Assembly: GCA_013696015.1 (NCBI GenBank)
Contig: JACCZI010000016.1
Coordinates: forward strand, 1 to 12,362
Source: Nocardioidaceae bacterium
Lineage (GTDB): Bacteria > Actinomycetota > Actinomycetes > Propionibacteriales > Nocardioidaceae
Length of the DNA stretch: 12,362 nt
Direction: 5' to 3'
Each line of letters begins with the position of its first letter. Position 1 is the first letter of the stretch. Positions 6,208 to 12,362 of the stretch are shown here, piece after piece. The position numbers were made by a program, and so were the translations under genes. The notes under the pieces are model-generated. The model was not told the DNA's origin. It saw only the letters and a list, made by a program, of their open reading frames with translations, and made no database searches.

Positions 6208-6989
6208 ACGTTGCTTCCCCGACTCTCCTCACGGACCGGGCGGGCGGTCACCAGCGAGTGCACCAGGTAGCTGGCGACCTCACCGGGAGTGGTGCCCCGG
6301 GAGAACACCCGGTCCACGCCCAGGTCGGTGGCCATCGCCTCGTCGAAACGGGGTCCGCCCACGATCAGCAGCGGCCGCGTCGCGGCCGGGTACGCCTCCC
6401 GGAACGCCGCCGACATCTCCTTGGTGTTGAAGAGGTGCGCGTCGCGTTGGGTCACCACCTGCGACACCAGCACCGCGTCAGCCCGCTCCGCCTGTGCTCG
6501 TGCCACCAGCTGGGGAACCGAGACCTGGGCACCGAGGTTGACCACTCGCAGCTCCCGGTAGTACTCCAGGCCTTTCTCGCCCGCGAACCCCTTGACGTTG
6601 AGGATCGCGTCGATGCCGACCGTGTGCGCATCGGTGCCGATACACCCGCCCACCACGGTGAGCCGTCGGCGCAGACGCTTGCGCACCGCGAGGTTGATCT
6701 CCTTCGGCGACAGCAGGGCGTAGTCGCGCTCCACGATCCGCACCTGTGACACGTCGACGAGATGGTTCACGCGCCCGTACACCACGAAGAACGTGTGCGC
6801 CGGACCCATTGCCTTGGCGTGGACGACCAAGGCGGGGTCGATGCCCATCGTCACCGCGAGCTGGGTGGCGGCTCCCTCGGCGAGCTTGCTGTGCGGCATC
6901 GGCAGCGTGAACGACAGCTGCACCATCCCGTCGCCAGTCGTGTCGCCGTACGGGCGCAGCACCGTCGGGCTCAGGTCCGAGGAGCTCAT
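6204..6989 (-). CDS. kamE: Lysine 5,6-aminomutase, beta (B12- and PLP-binding) subunit
   Basis: A 261-residue protein. With KamD it moves the terminal amino group of beta-lysine (or D-lysine) to the neighbouring carbon, giving 3,5-diaminohexanoate by a coenzyme-B12 radical mechanism. The cobalamin motif DxHxxG is present as DAHTVG with His122. Eleven residues on, Lys133 (in NVKGFAGEKG) is at the place of the lysine that binds PLP in the characterised clostridial enzyme (His133/Lys144 there). The Rossmann-type region continues with QAERADAVLVSQVVTQRDAH and LLIVGGPRFDEAMATDLGVDRVFSRGTTPGEVASYL, where I see the GG and SRGTTP loops of B12-binding domains. ATG at 6989 overlaps the kamD stop as ATGA, with GGAG 8 nt upstream. 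All key residues are intact, so it should be active. Confidence 0.96.
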   Translation of the reverse strand: MSSSDLSPTVLRPYGDTTGDGMVQLSFTLPMPHSKLAEGAATQLAVTMGIDPALVVHAKAMGPAHTFFVVYGRVNHLVDVSQVRIVERDYALLSPKEINLAVRKRLRRRLTVVGGCIGTDAHTVGIDAILNVKGFAGEKGLEYYRELRVVNLGAQVSVPQLVARAQAERADAVLVSQVVTQRDAHLFNTKEMSAAFREAYPAATRPLLIVGGPRFDEAMATDLGVDRVFSRGTTPGEVASYLVHSLVTARPVREESRGSNV

Positions 6990-8554
6990 CGGGTCGGCTC
7001 CAGCAGCTCGGTGGCCGGGTTGTAGTAAACGTCGGCCTTGCGAGCGACGCCGTCGAGCCCACGGCCGCCATCGGTGGGCCGCTTCATCAGCCCGAACGTC
7101 CCATCGGCGATGGCGTCCAGCAGGCCCTTGTCATGGTCGAGGATCTGCTCGAGCAGCTCGACGCTCTCGGCCAGCACCTGGCGGGCGCGCGTCGCGATGA
7201 ACCCGTCCGGAGGCGGGTGGAAGTCCTCGTGCAGGTTGCCGCAGGCGTTCATGACGTATCGGACGTTCTGCAGCGCGAGGTCACGGTCGGACAGCCATGG
7301 CGTAACGACGGCCTCGGTCATCATGCCGACGAGCAGGATGCTCTGGCCGGTCATCGCTCCGACGAGGTTGAAGAAGCCGTCCAGCAAGTAGCCGCGAAAC
7401 ACGTCACCGGTCATGTGCCTCGTGGGCGGCATCCACTTCAGCGGCGCGTCGGGGAACAGCGAGCGGGCGAGCATGGCGTGCGCGAGCTCGAGCCGGAAGC
7501 TGTCGGGCAGGTCGGGGTTGACCTCGAAGGCGTGGCCGAGCCCCAGCTGCCAGTCCGCGAGCCCCGCCTCCTTGGCGAAGAACTCGTTGAGCAGCTGGCT
7601 GACGGTGACCGTGTGCGCCGCGTCGACCGCGTCGGCGGTGGTCAGGTAGTTGTCCTCGCCGGTGTTGATGATGATGCCGGCCCGGGCGTGCACCTGACGG
7701 CTGAACCGCTGGTCGACGAACGTGCGGACCGGGTTGATGTCGCGGAACAGGATTCCGTACATCGAGTCGTTCAGCATCATGTCGAGGCGCTCGAGGCCGG
7801 CCAGCGACGCGATCTCGGGCATGCACAACCCGGAGGCGTAGTTGGTCAGCCGGACGTAGCGCCCCAGCTCGGCGCTGGTCTGGTCCAACGCCGCGCGCAT
7901 CAGCCGAAAGTTCTCCTGGGTTGCGTACGTCCCGGCATAGCCCTCGCGGGTGGGGCCCTCGGGGACATAGTCGAGCAGAGACTGGCCGGTGGACCGGATG
8001 ACCGCGATGACGTCGGCGCCGGCGCGAGCCGCCGCCTGCGCCTGCGGCATGTCCTCGTAGATGTCCCCGGTGGCGACGATGAGGTAGATCCATGGCGTCT
8101 GCGGCGCGTCGCCCCAGCGGCGCACCAGCCGCTCCCGCTCCCGCCGCCTGGCGTCGATGCGGCGGATGCCGGCCCCGACGGCCTTGCTCGCGGCAGAGCG
8201 GGCCCGCGTGGCGTCCCGTCCGCCGGGGACCCGAAAGCGGACCGACCCGACTGCCGCCTTCGTCGCGAGCTCCTCCAGGTCGGCCGCGTCCCCGCGGACC
8301 AGCGCGTCCCAGACGGGCAAGCTCACTCCGGACTCGATGCCGGTGTCGGCCCGTACTGCGTCGACCAGCCGGTTCACCCAGGGCGTCCCGTCCGGATCGG
8401 CTCCCCGAAGCCCTGCCAGCCGCAGCGTCGCGCGCTCGACCGAGACCGTGGTGTGCTGTTGGGCCAGCCGCACGATCGGGCGGCCGGCCTTGCGGGCCAG
8501 CGACCGCGCCTTCCGCACGGTGACGGGGTCGAGTGCAAGCGTGGTGCCGCTCAC
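6986..8554 (-). CDS. kamD: Lysine 5,6-aminomutase, alpha (catalytic) subunit
   Basis: A 522-residue protein of normal length for the alpha subunit, which forms the TIM-barrel catalytic domain pairing with KamE. Recognisable blocks are TPWIYLIVATGDIYEDMPQA, ARAGADVIAVIRSTGQSLLD and YVPEGPTREGYAGTYATQEN. Further blocks are LTNYASGLCMPEIA, LNDSMYGILFRDIN and NTGEDNYLTTADAVDAAHTV, with the C-terminus DVYYNPATELLEP. GTG at 8554 is a firm start: AAGGAG lies about 7 nt upstream, and the codon overlaps the stop of the amidohydrolase gene as GTGA. Its own stop overlaps kamE by 4 bases, as expected for equal amounts of the two subunits. Needs adenosylcobalamin and PLP supplied through KamE; no cobalamin genes or reactivase genes are in the window. 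Confidence 0.96.
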   Translation of the reverse strand: MSGTTLALDPVTVRKARSLARKAGRPIVRLAQQHTTVSVERATLRLAGLRGADPDGTPWVNRLVDAVRADTGIESGVSLPVWDALVRGDAADLEELATKAAVGSVRFRVPGGRDATRARSAASKAVGAGIRRIDARRRERERLVRRWGDAPQTPWIYLIVATGDIYEDMPQAQAAARAGADVIAVIRSTGQSLLDYVPEGPTREGYAGTYATQENFRLMRAALDQTSAELGRYVRLTNYASGLCMPEIASLAGLERLDMMLNDSMYGILFRDINPVRTFVDQRFSRQVHARAGIIINTGEDNYLTTADAVDAAHTVTVSQLLNEFFAKEAGLADWQLGLGHAFEVNPDLPDSFRLELAHAMLARSLFPDAPLKWMPPTRHMTGDVFRGYLLDGFFNLVGAMTGQSILLVGMMTEAVVTPWLSDRDLALQNVRYVMNACGNLHEDFHPPPDGFIATRARQVLAESVELLEQILDHDKGLLDAIADGTFGLMKRPTDGGRGLDGVARKADVYYNPATELLEPTR

Positions 8555-10122
8555 AGGTTTGCTCCTTCGAGGTTGTAGACGGCGACACCGTCGATGACGG
8601 TGGCCGTGCAGAGGGGCAACGGGACGTCTGGGTGCAGCTCCGGCAGACCGCCGCCCGTTGTGTCATGGGTGTCCCACACGGCGTACGTCGCGGGCATGCC
8701 CGCAGCCAGCCAGCCGGCGGAGTCGTTACCGGCGGCTCGCCAACCGCCCTGCGTGTGCGCGGCAAAGGCGGCGGTGACCGTGAGCCGCTGGGCCGGGGTC
8801 CGGTGTTGTACGGCGGCACGGACACCGGCCCACGGCGCGAGCGGCGTGACCGGGCTGTCGGAGCCGAACGCCAGTCCGACACCGGCGGCCGCCATCGCGG
8901 CGAAAGGGTTCATCGCGCCGGCTCGCTGTGCCCCCAACCGGGCGGCGTACAACCGGTCGTCGCCACCCCACGCGGCATCGAACGCCGGCTGCACGCTGGC
9001 ACTGACACCGAGGTCCGCCAGCAGCGCGATCCCGACGCCATCGACCATCTCGACGTGCTCCAGCCGGTGCCGCGCACCGGTCACGGCCGCGACACCGAGC
9101 TCGGCCGCCGCCGCGCGGAGACCAGCGGCGGCCGCAGCGAAAGCCCGGTCACCGATGACGTGGAACCCGGCCTGCAACCCGCGCCGGGTGCAGCCGACGA
9201 CGTGGTCTCGGACCTGGGTCTCGTCGAGATAGGTGTGGCCACGGCGGTCGGCGGCATCAGCGTACGGTTCCTGCATCGCTGCGGTGCGCGACCCGATCGA
9301 GCCGTCGATGCACAGGTCGCCGGCGAGCCCCCGGCAGCCGTGCTCCGCCGCCGCGTCGTAGGCGCCGGGTTCGCCCCAGTAGCAGACGACGCCCGGGGTC
9401 GGCTCCTCCGCGCGGATCGCCTCGATGCGGGCGAAGTCGTCGAGCTGGGACAGATGGGGGGCACCGATCTCGTGCACACACCCGATGCCGGCCTGGGCCG
9501 CCGCGCGCAGCGCGTCGCGAATCGCCGTCGTTCGCATCGCCGGTCCCACCAGCCGGTCCGCGGCGACCCGAGCGCGGTGATGTGCGTCGCGCTCGACTCG
9601 GCCGTCGGCGCTCCAGCCGGCCAGCGTGGTCAGCTCCGGGGCCCGCTCCAGCAGCGCGCTGGACACCACGGCCGAGTGGCCGTCCACCCGGGCCAGGTAC
9701 GCGGGTCGTCCGGGCGCGGCCCGGTCGACCTCGTCGCGCGTAATGGTCCCCCCCGGCCCCCATCGCGTCTCGTCCCAGCCGAAGCCGAGGATGATCGGGT
9801 CGTCGGTGCCCACCGCGTGTCGGGCCACCCGGTCGAGTGCCTCGTCTCGTGTGGCGACTCCGTACAGGCCGACGCCGCGGGCGGCCAGACCGGTCTGAGC
9901 CAGGTGGACGTGCGCGTCGACGAAGCAGGGGGTGACCAAGGCGCCGTCGAGGTCGACGACCCGGTGCGCGTCAGGCGCGAAGTGAGCGGCGGCGGCGTCG
10001 TCTCCTATCCAGGTGATCGTGGCGTCCTCGATCGCCATCGCGGTCGCGTGCGGTAAGCCGGGCGCATGCACGACGCCGCCGCGGAGCAGCAGCCTGCTGC
10101 GGCGCTGGAACGCTGCACTCAC
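8551..10122 (-). CDS. YtcJ-like metal-dependent amidohydrolase
   Basis: A 523-residue amidohydrolase-superfamily protein (amidohydrolase_3/YtcJ-like branch, which includes N-substituted formamide deformylase). Seen: an N-terminal beta-sandwich strand region (LLLRGGVVHAPG), VDAHVHL with metal ligands His71 and His73, DGSIGSRTAAM (273-283), and HVIGDRA with His321. Next come RHRLEHVEMVD with His352/His356, GLAFGSDSPVTPLAPW with Asp422, and a C-terminal return to the sandwich. All expected metal ligands are present, so it should be an active hydrolase. GTG at 10122 is chosen over the longer open frame because GAGGA precedes it by about 10 nt and upstream sequence is kdd shadow. It sits 13 nt after kdd and overlaps kamD by 4 bases, so it belongs to the lysine operon. 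Substrate unknown; an N-acyl or lactam derivative of lysine or a pathway intermediate is an inference. Confidence 0.88.
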   Translation of the reverse strand: MSAAFQRRSRLLLRGGVVHAPGLPHATAMAIEDATITWIGDDAAAAHFAPDAHRVVDLDGALVTPCFVDAHVHLAQTGLAARGVGLYGVATRDEALDRVARHAVGTDDPIILGFGWDETRWGPGGTITRDEVDRAAPGRPAYLARVDGHSAVVSSALLERAPELTTLAGWSADGRVERDAHHRARVAADRLVGPAMRTTAIRDALRAAAQAGIGCVHEIGAPHLSQLDDFARIEAIRAEEPTPGVVCYWGEPGAYDAAAEHGCRGLAGDLCIDGSIGSRTAAMQEPYADAADRRGHTYLDETQVRDHVVGCTRRGLQAGFHVIGDRAFAAAAAGLRAAAAELGVAAVTGARHRLEHVEMVDGVGIALLADLGVSASVQPAFDAAWGGDDRLYAARLGAQRAGAMNPFAAMAAAGVGLAFGSDSPVTPLAPWAGVRAAVQHRTPAQRLTVTAAFAAHTQGGWRAAGNDSAGWLAAGMPATYAVWDTHDTTGGGLPELHPDVPLPLCTATVIDGVAVYNLEGANL

Positions 10123-10135
10123 GAGAGCATCGTCC

Positions 10136-11194
10136 TCACGCGGCCAGTCGGAGCTCGAAGAGGGCACGCACACCGGGATTGTCCCGCAACACCTGCAAAG
10201 CGTAGTCGGCGTGACCCGGGACGTACCCGTTCCCGATGAGCATCGTGATGTCGGCGACCAGACCCTCGGCACTCAATGCGGCGGCGCTGAAGGACGTGGC
10301 CATCGAGAAGAAGACGACTGTGCCCTGCTCCGCCGTCGACAAGATCGCACCGCCTTCACAGCCAGGGACGTCGACGCATACGACGGTCACATCCGCCGGG
10401 CCACCCCCCGCGGCGACGGCGGCCGACAACGAGACCGGGTCACGGGCGTCGGCGCGTACGACCGCATCGGCCAGGTCCGCAGCCCGCAGGGCGTGCGCCT
10501 CGGCGGCGATCGGCACCACACCGATGGTGCGACCGGCCCCTGCCCGCGCGGCTGCCGCCAGAGCGAGTGAACCGCTCTTGCCGGCCGCGCCGACCACGCA
10601 GACCGTGGGGGCACGGCCCCGCTGGGCGTACGAATGGACGACGCGAGCGGTCAGCCCGGCAGCCCCGCAGACATCCATCACGGCGAGCGCGAGCTCCGCC
10701 GGTATGTCGTCGGGCAGTCGGGCGGCGATGGTGCGGCCGAACAGGATCGCGTACCCGTCGCAGGGCACCTGCTCGCCGTGCCCGTCCCAGCGGACGAGGG
10801 CGTCCTCGATCACCAACGGGGTGAGCGTCAAAGACACCAGAGTCGCGACACGGTCCCCCGGCGCGAGGTCCAGCGTCGCCGCCGGACCGACTTCCTCGAC
10901 CACGCCGATCAGCATGCCGCCTGAGCCGGTGACCGGATTGTGCATCTTGCCCCGGTTGCGCACCAGGCTCAGCACCTCGGCGCGGATCGCGGCACCGTTG
11001 TTGTTGTGCTGCTGCTGGAGCTGGCGGAAGCTCGCCGCGTCCAGGTTGAGCCGCTCGACCCGTACCCGGGTCTCGTCCGGCCACAGCGCGGCCCGCGTCT
11101 CCAGCCGGTCGGCTGCCTGGGGCAGCACCCCCGGTGGCGACAGCACCCGATGCAGCCCGACGGGCGACGACCCGGTTACGGTCGGCTCCGACAT
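10136..11194 (-). CDS. kdd: L-erythro-3,5-diaminohexanoate dehydrogenase
   Basis: A 352-residue NAD(P)-dependent dehydrogenase oxidatively deaminating 3,5-diaminohexanoate to 3-oxo-5-aminohexanoate, cytosolic. The N-terminal half contains HRVLSPPGVLPQAADRL and VERLNLDAASFRQL. It continues with NPVTGSGGMLIGVVEEVG, typical of Kdd. A dinucleotide-binding loop follows at VCVVGAAGKSGSLA (198-211), then DVTVVCVDVPGCEGGA, and the C-terminal block ITMLIGNGYVPGHADYAL. Length matches characterised Kdd proteins. ATG at 11194 is chosen because GAGGTGAGG lies a few bases upstream; the frame stays open much further but only as antisense of kamA. It is the first gene of the minus-strand operon and diverges from kamA across 135 bp. 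Confidence is raised by the surrounding kam genes. Confidence 0.94.
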   Translation of the reverse strand: MSEPTVTGSSPVGLHRVLSPPGVLPQAADRLETRAALWPDETRVRVERLNLDAASFRQLQQQHNNNGAAIRAEVLSLVRNRGKMHNPVTGSGGMLIGVVEEVGPAATLDLAPGDRVATLVSLTLTPLVIEDALVRWDGHGEQVPCDGYAILFGRTIAARLPDDIPAELALAVMDVCGAAGLTARVVHSYAQRGRAPTVCVVGAAGKSGSLALAAAARAGAGRTIGVVPIAAEAHALRAADLADAVVRADARDPVSLSAAVAAGGGPADVTVVCVDVPGCEGGAILSTAEQGTVVFFSMATSFSAAALSAEGLVADITMLIGNGYVPGHADYALQVLRDNPGVRALFELRLAA

Positions 11195-11235
11195 CACAAC
11201 CTCACCTCGAAAGGGCTGGAGACAAGAAATTCTGC

Positions 11236-11255
11236 GGTGAGTCATTGGACTCGCC
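11236..11255. promoter_or_regulatory. Inverted repeat, candidate operator of the kdd/kamA divergent promoter region
   Basis: GGTGAGTC-ATTG-GACTCGCC is an 8-bp inverted repeat with one mismatch around a 4-nt centre. Its right arm overlaps the proposed kamA -35 box, and it lies 42 bp before the kdd start codon. This position suits a dimeric regulator acting on both directions. No regulator gene is in the window. Confidence 0.45.
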
Positions 11256-11274
11256 ACAAAGTCTTTCGTACTCT
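11245..11274 (+). promoter_or_regulatory. Putative sigma-70-type promoter of kamA
   Basis: TTGGAC (11245-11250), an 18-nt spacer and TACTCT (11269-11274) fit the actinobacterial housekeeping pattern TTGnnn / TAnnnT. The site gives an inferred leader of about 50 nt to the GTG of kamA. I could not find an equally good pair facing kdd. Confidence 0.5.
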
Positions 11275-11329
11275 GGCATGACCACGAGACATCATTCAAC
11301 CGACCTGCCTGCCGAGCGAGGAACTGCCC

Positions 11330-12362
11330 GTGACGACCGACCTGATCAGCGACCGGATCGATGACCGGCGCACCGAGCAGCCGTACGCATACTCGCGCGT
11401 CGAGCTGGTCGAACCGGACTGGACCCGGCACCCGGGGTGGCGTGACGTCACGGTGGCGGAGTGGGAGTCGGCGCAGTGGCAGCGGGCTCACTGTGTGAAG
11501 AACATCCGCCAGCTGCGCGAGCTGCTCGGCGACGGCGTCGACGAGCGCTTCTACACCGACCTCGAGCGCGACCAGGCCCAGCGGGCGACGATGTCGATGC
11601 TGGTGCCGCCGCAGATGGCGAACACGATGGTCCCGCACCTGTCCGCGCAGGAGGCCGGCTTCACCGACGCGCTGTACGCCGACCCGGTCCGTCGCTACAT
11701 GCTGCCGGTCTTCTCGGACCGGCGCACCGACTGGCCCAGCCACCCGCACGCGACCCGCGACTCGCTGCACGAGCACGACATGTGGGTGGCCGAGGGGCTG
11801 ACGCACCGCTACCCCACCAAGGTGCTCGCCGAGATCCTGCCGACCTGCCCGCAGTACTGCGGCCACTGCACCCGGATGGACCTGGTCGGCAACTCCACGC
11901 CGGTCATCGACAAGCTCAAGTTCACGCTCAAGCCCGTCGACCGGCTGGGTTCGATGCTCGACTACCTGCGCCGGACGCCGAGTGTGCGCGACGTCGTGGT
12001 GTCCGGCGGCGACGTGGCCAACATGCCGTGGCCCCGGCTCGAGGACTTCCTCACCCGGTTGCTCGAGATCGACAACATCCGCGACATCCGGCTCGCCACG
12101 AAGGCGCTGATGGGGCTGCCCCAGCACTGGCTGTCCGACGACGTGCGGGCCGGCATGGAGCGGCTGGCGGCCAAGGCGCACGAGCGCGGCGTCTCGATCG
12201 CCATCCACACCCACGTCAACCACGCCAACTCGGTGACGCCGCTGGTGGCGAAGGCGACCCGGGCGATGCTGGACACCGGCATCCGCGACGTACGCAACCA
12301 GGGGGTGCTGCTCGACGGCGTCAACGCCGACGCGCACACGCTGCTCGACCTCAGCTTCGCCC
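11330..12362 (+). CDS. kamA: L-lysine 2,3-aminomutase, radical SAM (3' end outside window)
   Basis: Open to the window edge with 344 complete codons. KamA isomerises L-lysine to L-beta-lysine using a [4Fe-4S] cluster, S-adenosylmethionine and PLP. Seen: the cluster motif CPQYCGHC with Cys173, Cys177 and Cys180, then Thr-Arg182, equivalent to the Arg that binds the substrate carboxylate in the clostridial enzyme (Arg134). VVVSGGDVANMPW (222-234) is the SAM-contacting GGD strand, followed by RLATKALMGLPQHW, HTHVNHANSVTPL and RNQGVLLDGVN. The PLP lysine and the acidic residues for the epsilon-amino group lie beyond the edge. GTG at 11330 has GAGGA 7 nt upstream. The N-terminal region is about 48 residues longer than the clostridial protein, and the motif is CGHCTRM rather than CRHCTRR, so it belongs to a divergent branch. 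It diverges from kdd. Confidence 0.93.
   Translation, partial: MTTDLISDRIDDRRTEQPYAYSRVELVEPDWTRHPGWRDVTVAEWESAQWQRAHCVKNIRQLRELLGDGVDERFYTDLERDQAQRATMSMLVPPQMANTMVPHLSAQEAGFTDALYADPVRRYMLPVFSDRRTDWPSHPHATRDSLHEHDMWVAEGLTHRYPTKVLAEILPTCPQYCGHCTRMDLVGNSTPVIDKLKFTLKPVDRLGSMLDYLRRTPSVRDVVVSGGDVANMPWPRLEDFLTRLLEIDNIRDIRLATKALMGLPQHWLSDDVRAGMERLAAKAHERGVSIAIHTHVNHANSVTPLVAKATRAMLDTGIRDVRNQGVLLDGVNADAHTLLDLSFA

Noticed and set aside
5389..6270. A 293-codon plus-strand open frame covering the gene-free gap and the region opposite kal.
   Set aside because: Its second half is antisense to kal and kamE and its first half has no motif; no Shine-Dalgarno is present.
7133..8578. A 481-codon plus-strand open frame opposite kamD.
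   Set aside because: kamD matches its family throughout; the antisense frame has no motif and a biased shadow composition.
8533..10056. A 507-codon plus-strand open frame opposite the amidohydrolase gene.
   Set aside because: Arg/Gly/Val-rich shadow without motif or ribosome-binding site; the minus-strand gene has all metal-ligand motifs.
10136..12337. A 733-codon minus-strand open frame joining kdd to sequence opposite kamA.
   Set aside because: The first 381 codons are antisense to the clearly recognisable kamA and have a His/Val/Arg-rich composition typical of high-GC shadow frames. Only the part from 11194 is real (kdd).

Overview
The window reads as a chromosomal piece of a high-GC actinobacterium. 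Support comes from the G/C-rich third codon positions, the frequent GTG starts, the actinobacteria-specific RNA polymerase partner RbpA, and the lnt / ppm1 / fxsA block beside it. The genus cannot be fixed from the sequence.

Left part (1-5307), mostly housekeeping. The 3' end of a MurA-family enolpyruvyl transferase enters from the left edge. It faces a frameshifted, shortened phosphotransferase gene that looks dead. A glycerophosphodiester phosphodiesterase gene points right, followed by rbpA. The 250 bp in front of rbpA contain a perfect match to the thiol-stress sigma factor consensus of the SigR/SigH type (GGGAAT, 18 nt, GTT). Facing rbpA is a minus-strand operon lnt > ppm > fxsA. Each junction is a 4-base GTGA overlap. 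It covers lipoprotein N-acylation, polyprenol-phosphate-mannose synthesis and a small membrane protein.

Middle (5308-5787): about 480 bp with no convincing gene, separating the housekeeping block from the catabolic block.

Right part (5788-12362): a lysine catabolic locus of the 3,5-diaminohexanoate ('lysine fermentation') type. Minus-strand order is kdd > amidohydrolase > kamD > kamE > kal, with a 13-nt gap and then three 4-base overlaps. kamA, the first enzyme, diverges to the right and runs off the window edge. It has no stop codon in the window, so it is easy to miss. Inferred flow: KamA turns L-lysine into L-beta-lysine, KamDE makes 3,5-diaminohexanoate, Kdd oxidises it to 3-oxo-5-aminohexanoate, a Kce-type enzyme (not in this window) would give acetoacetate and 3-aminobutyryl-CoA, and Kal deaminates the latter to crotonyl-CoA. 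The 135-bp kdd/kamA gap holds a good promoter for kamA, with an inverted repeat over its -35 box that is a candidate operator for both directions.

The most unusual element is a complete YtcJ-like metal-dependent amidohydrolase gene placed between kdd and kamD. It is not one of the classical pathway steps and may mark an added substrate-entry or repair function.
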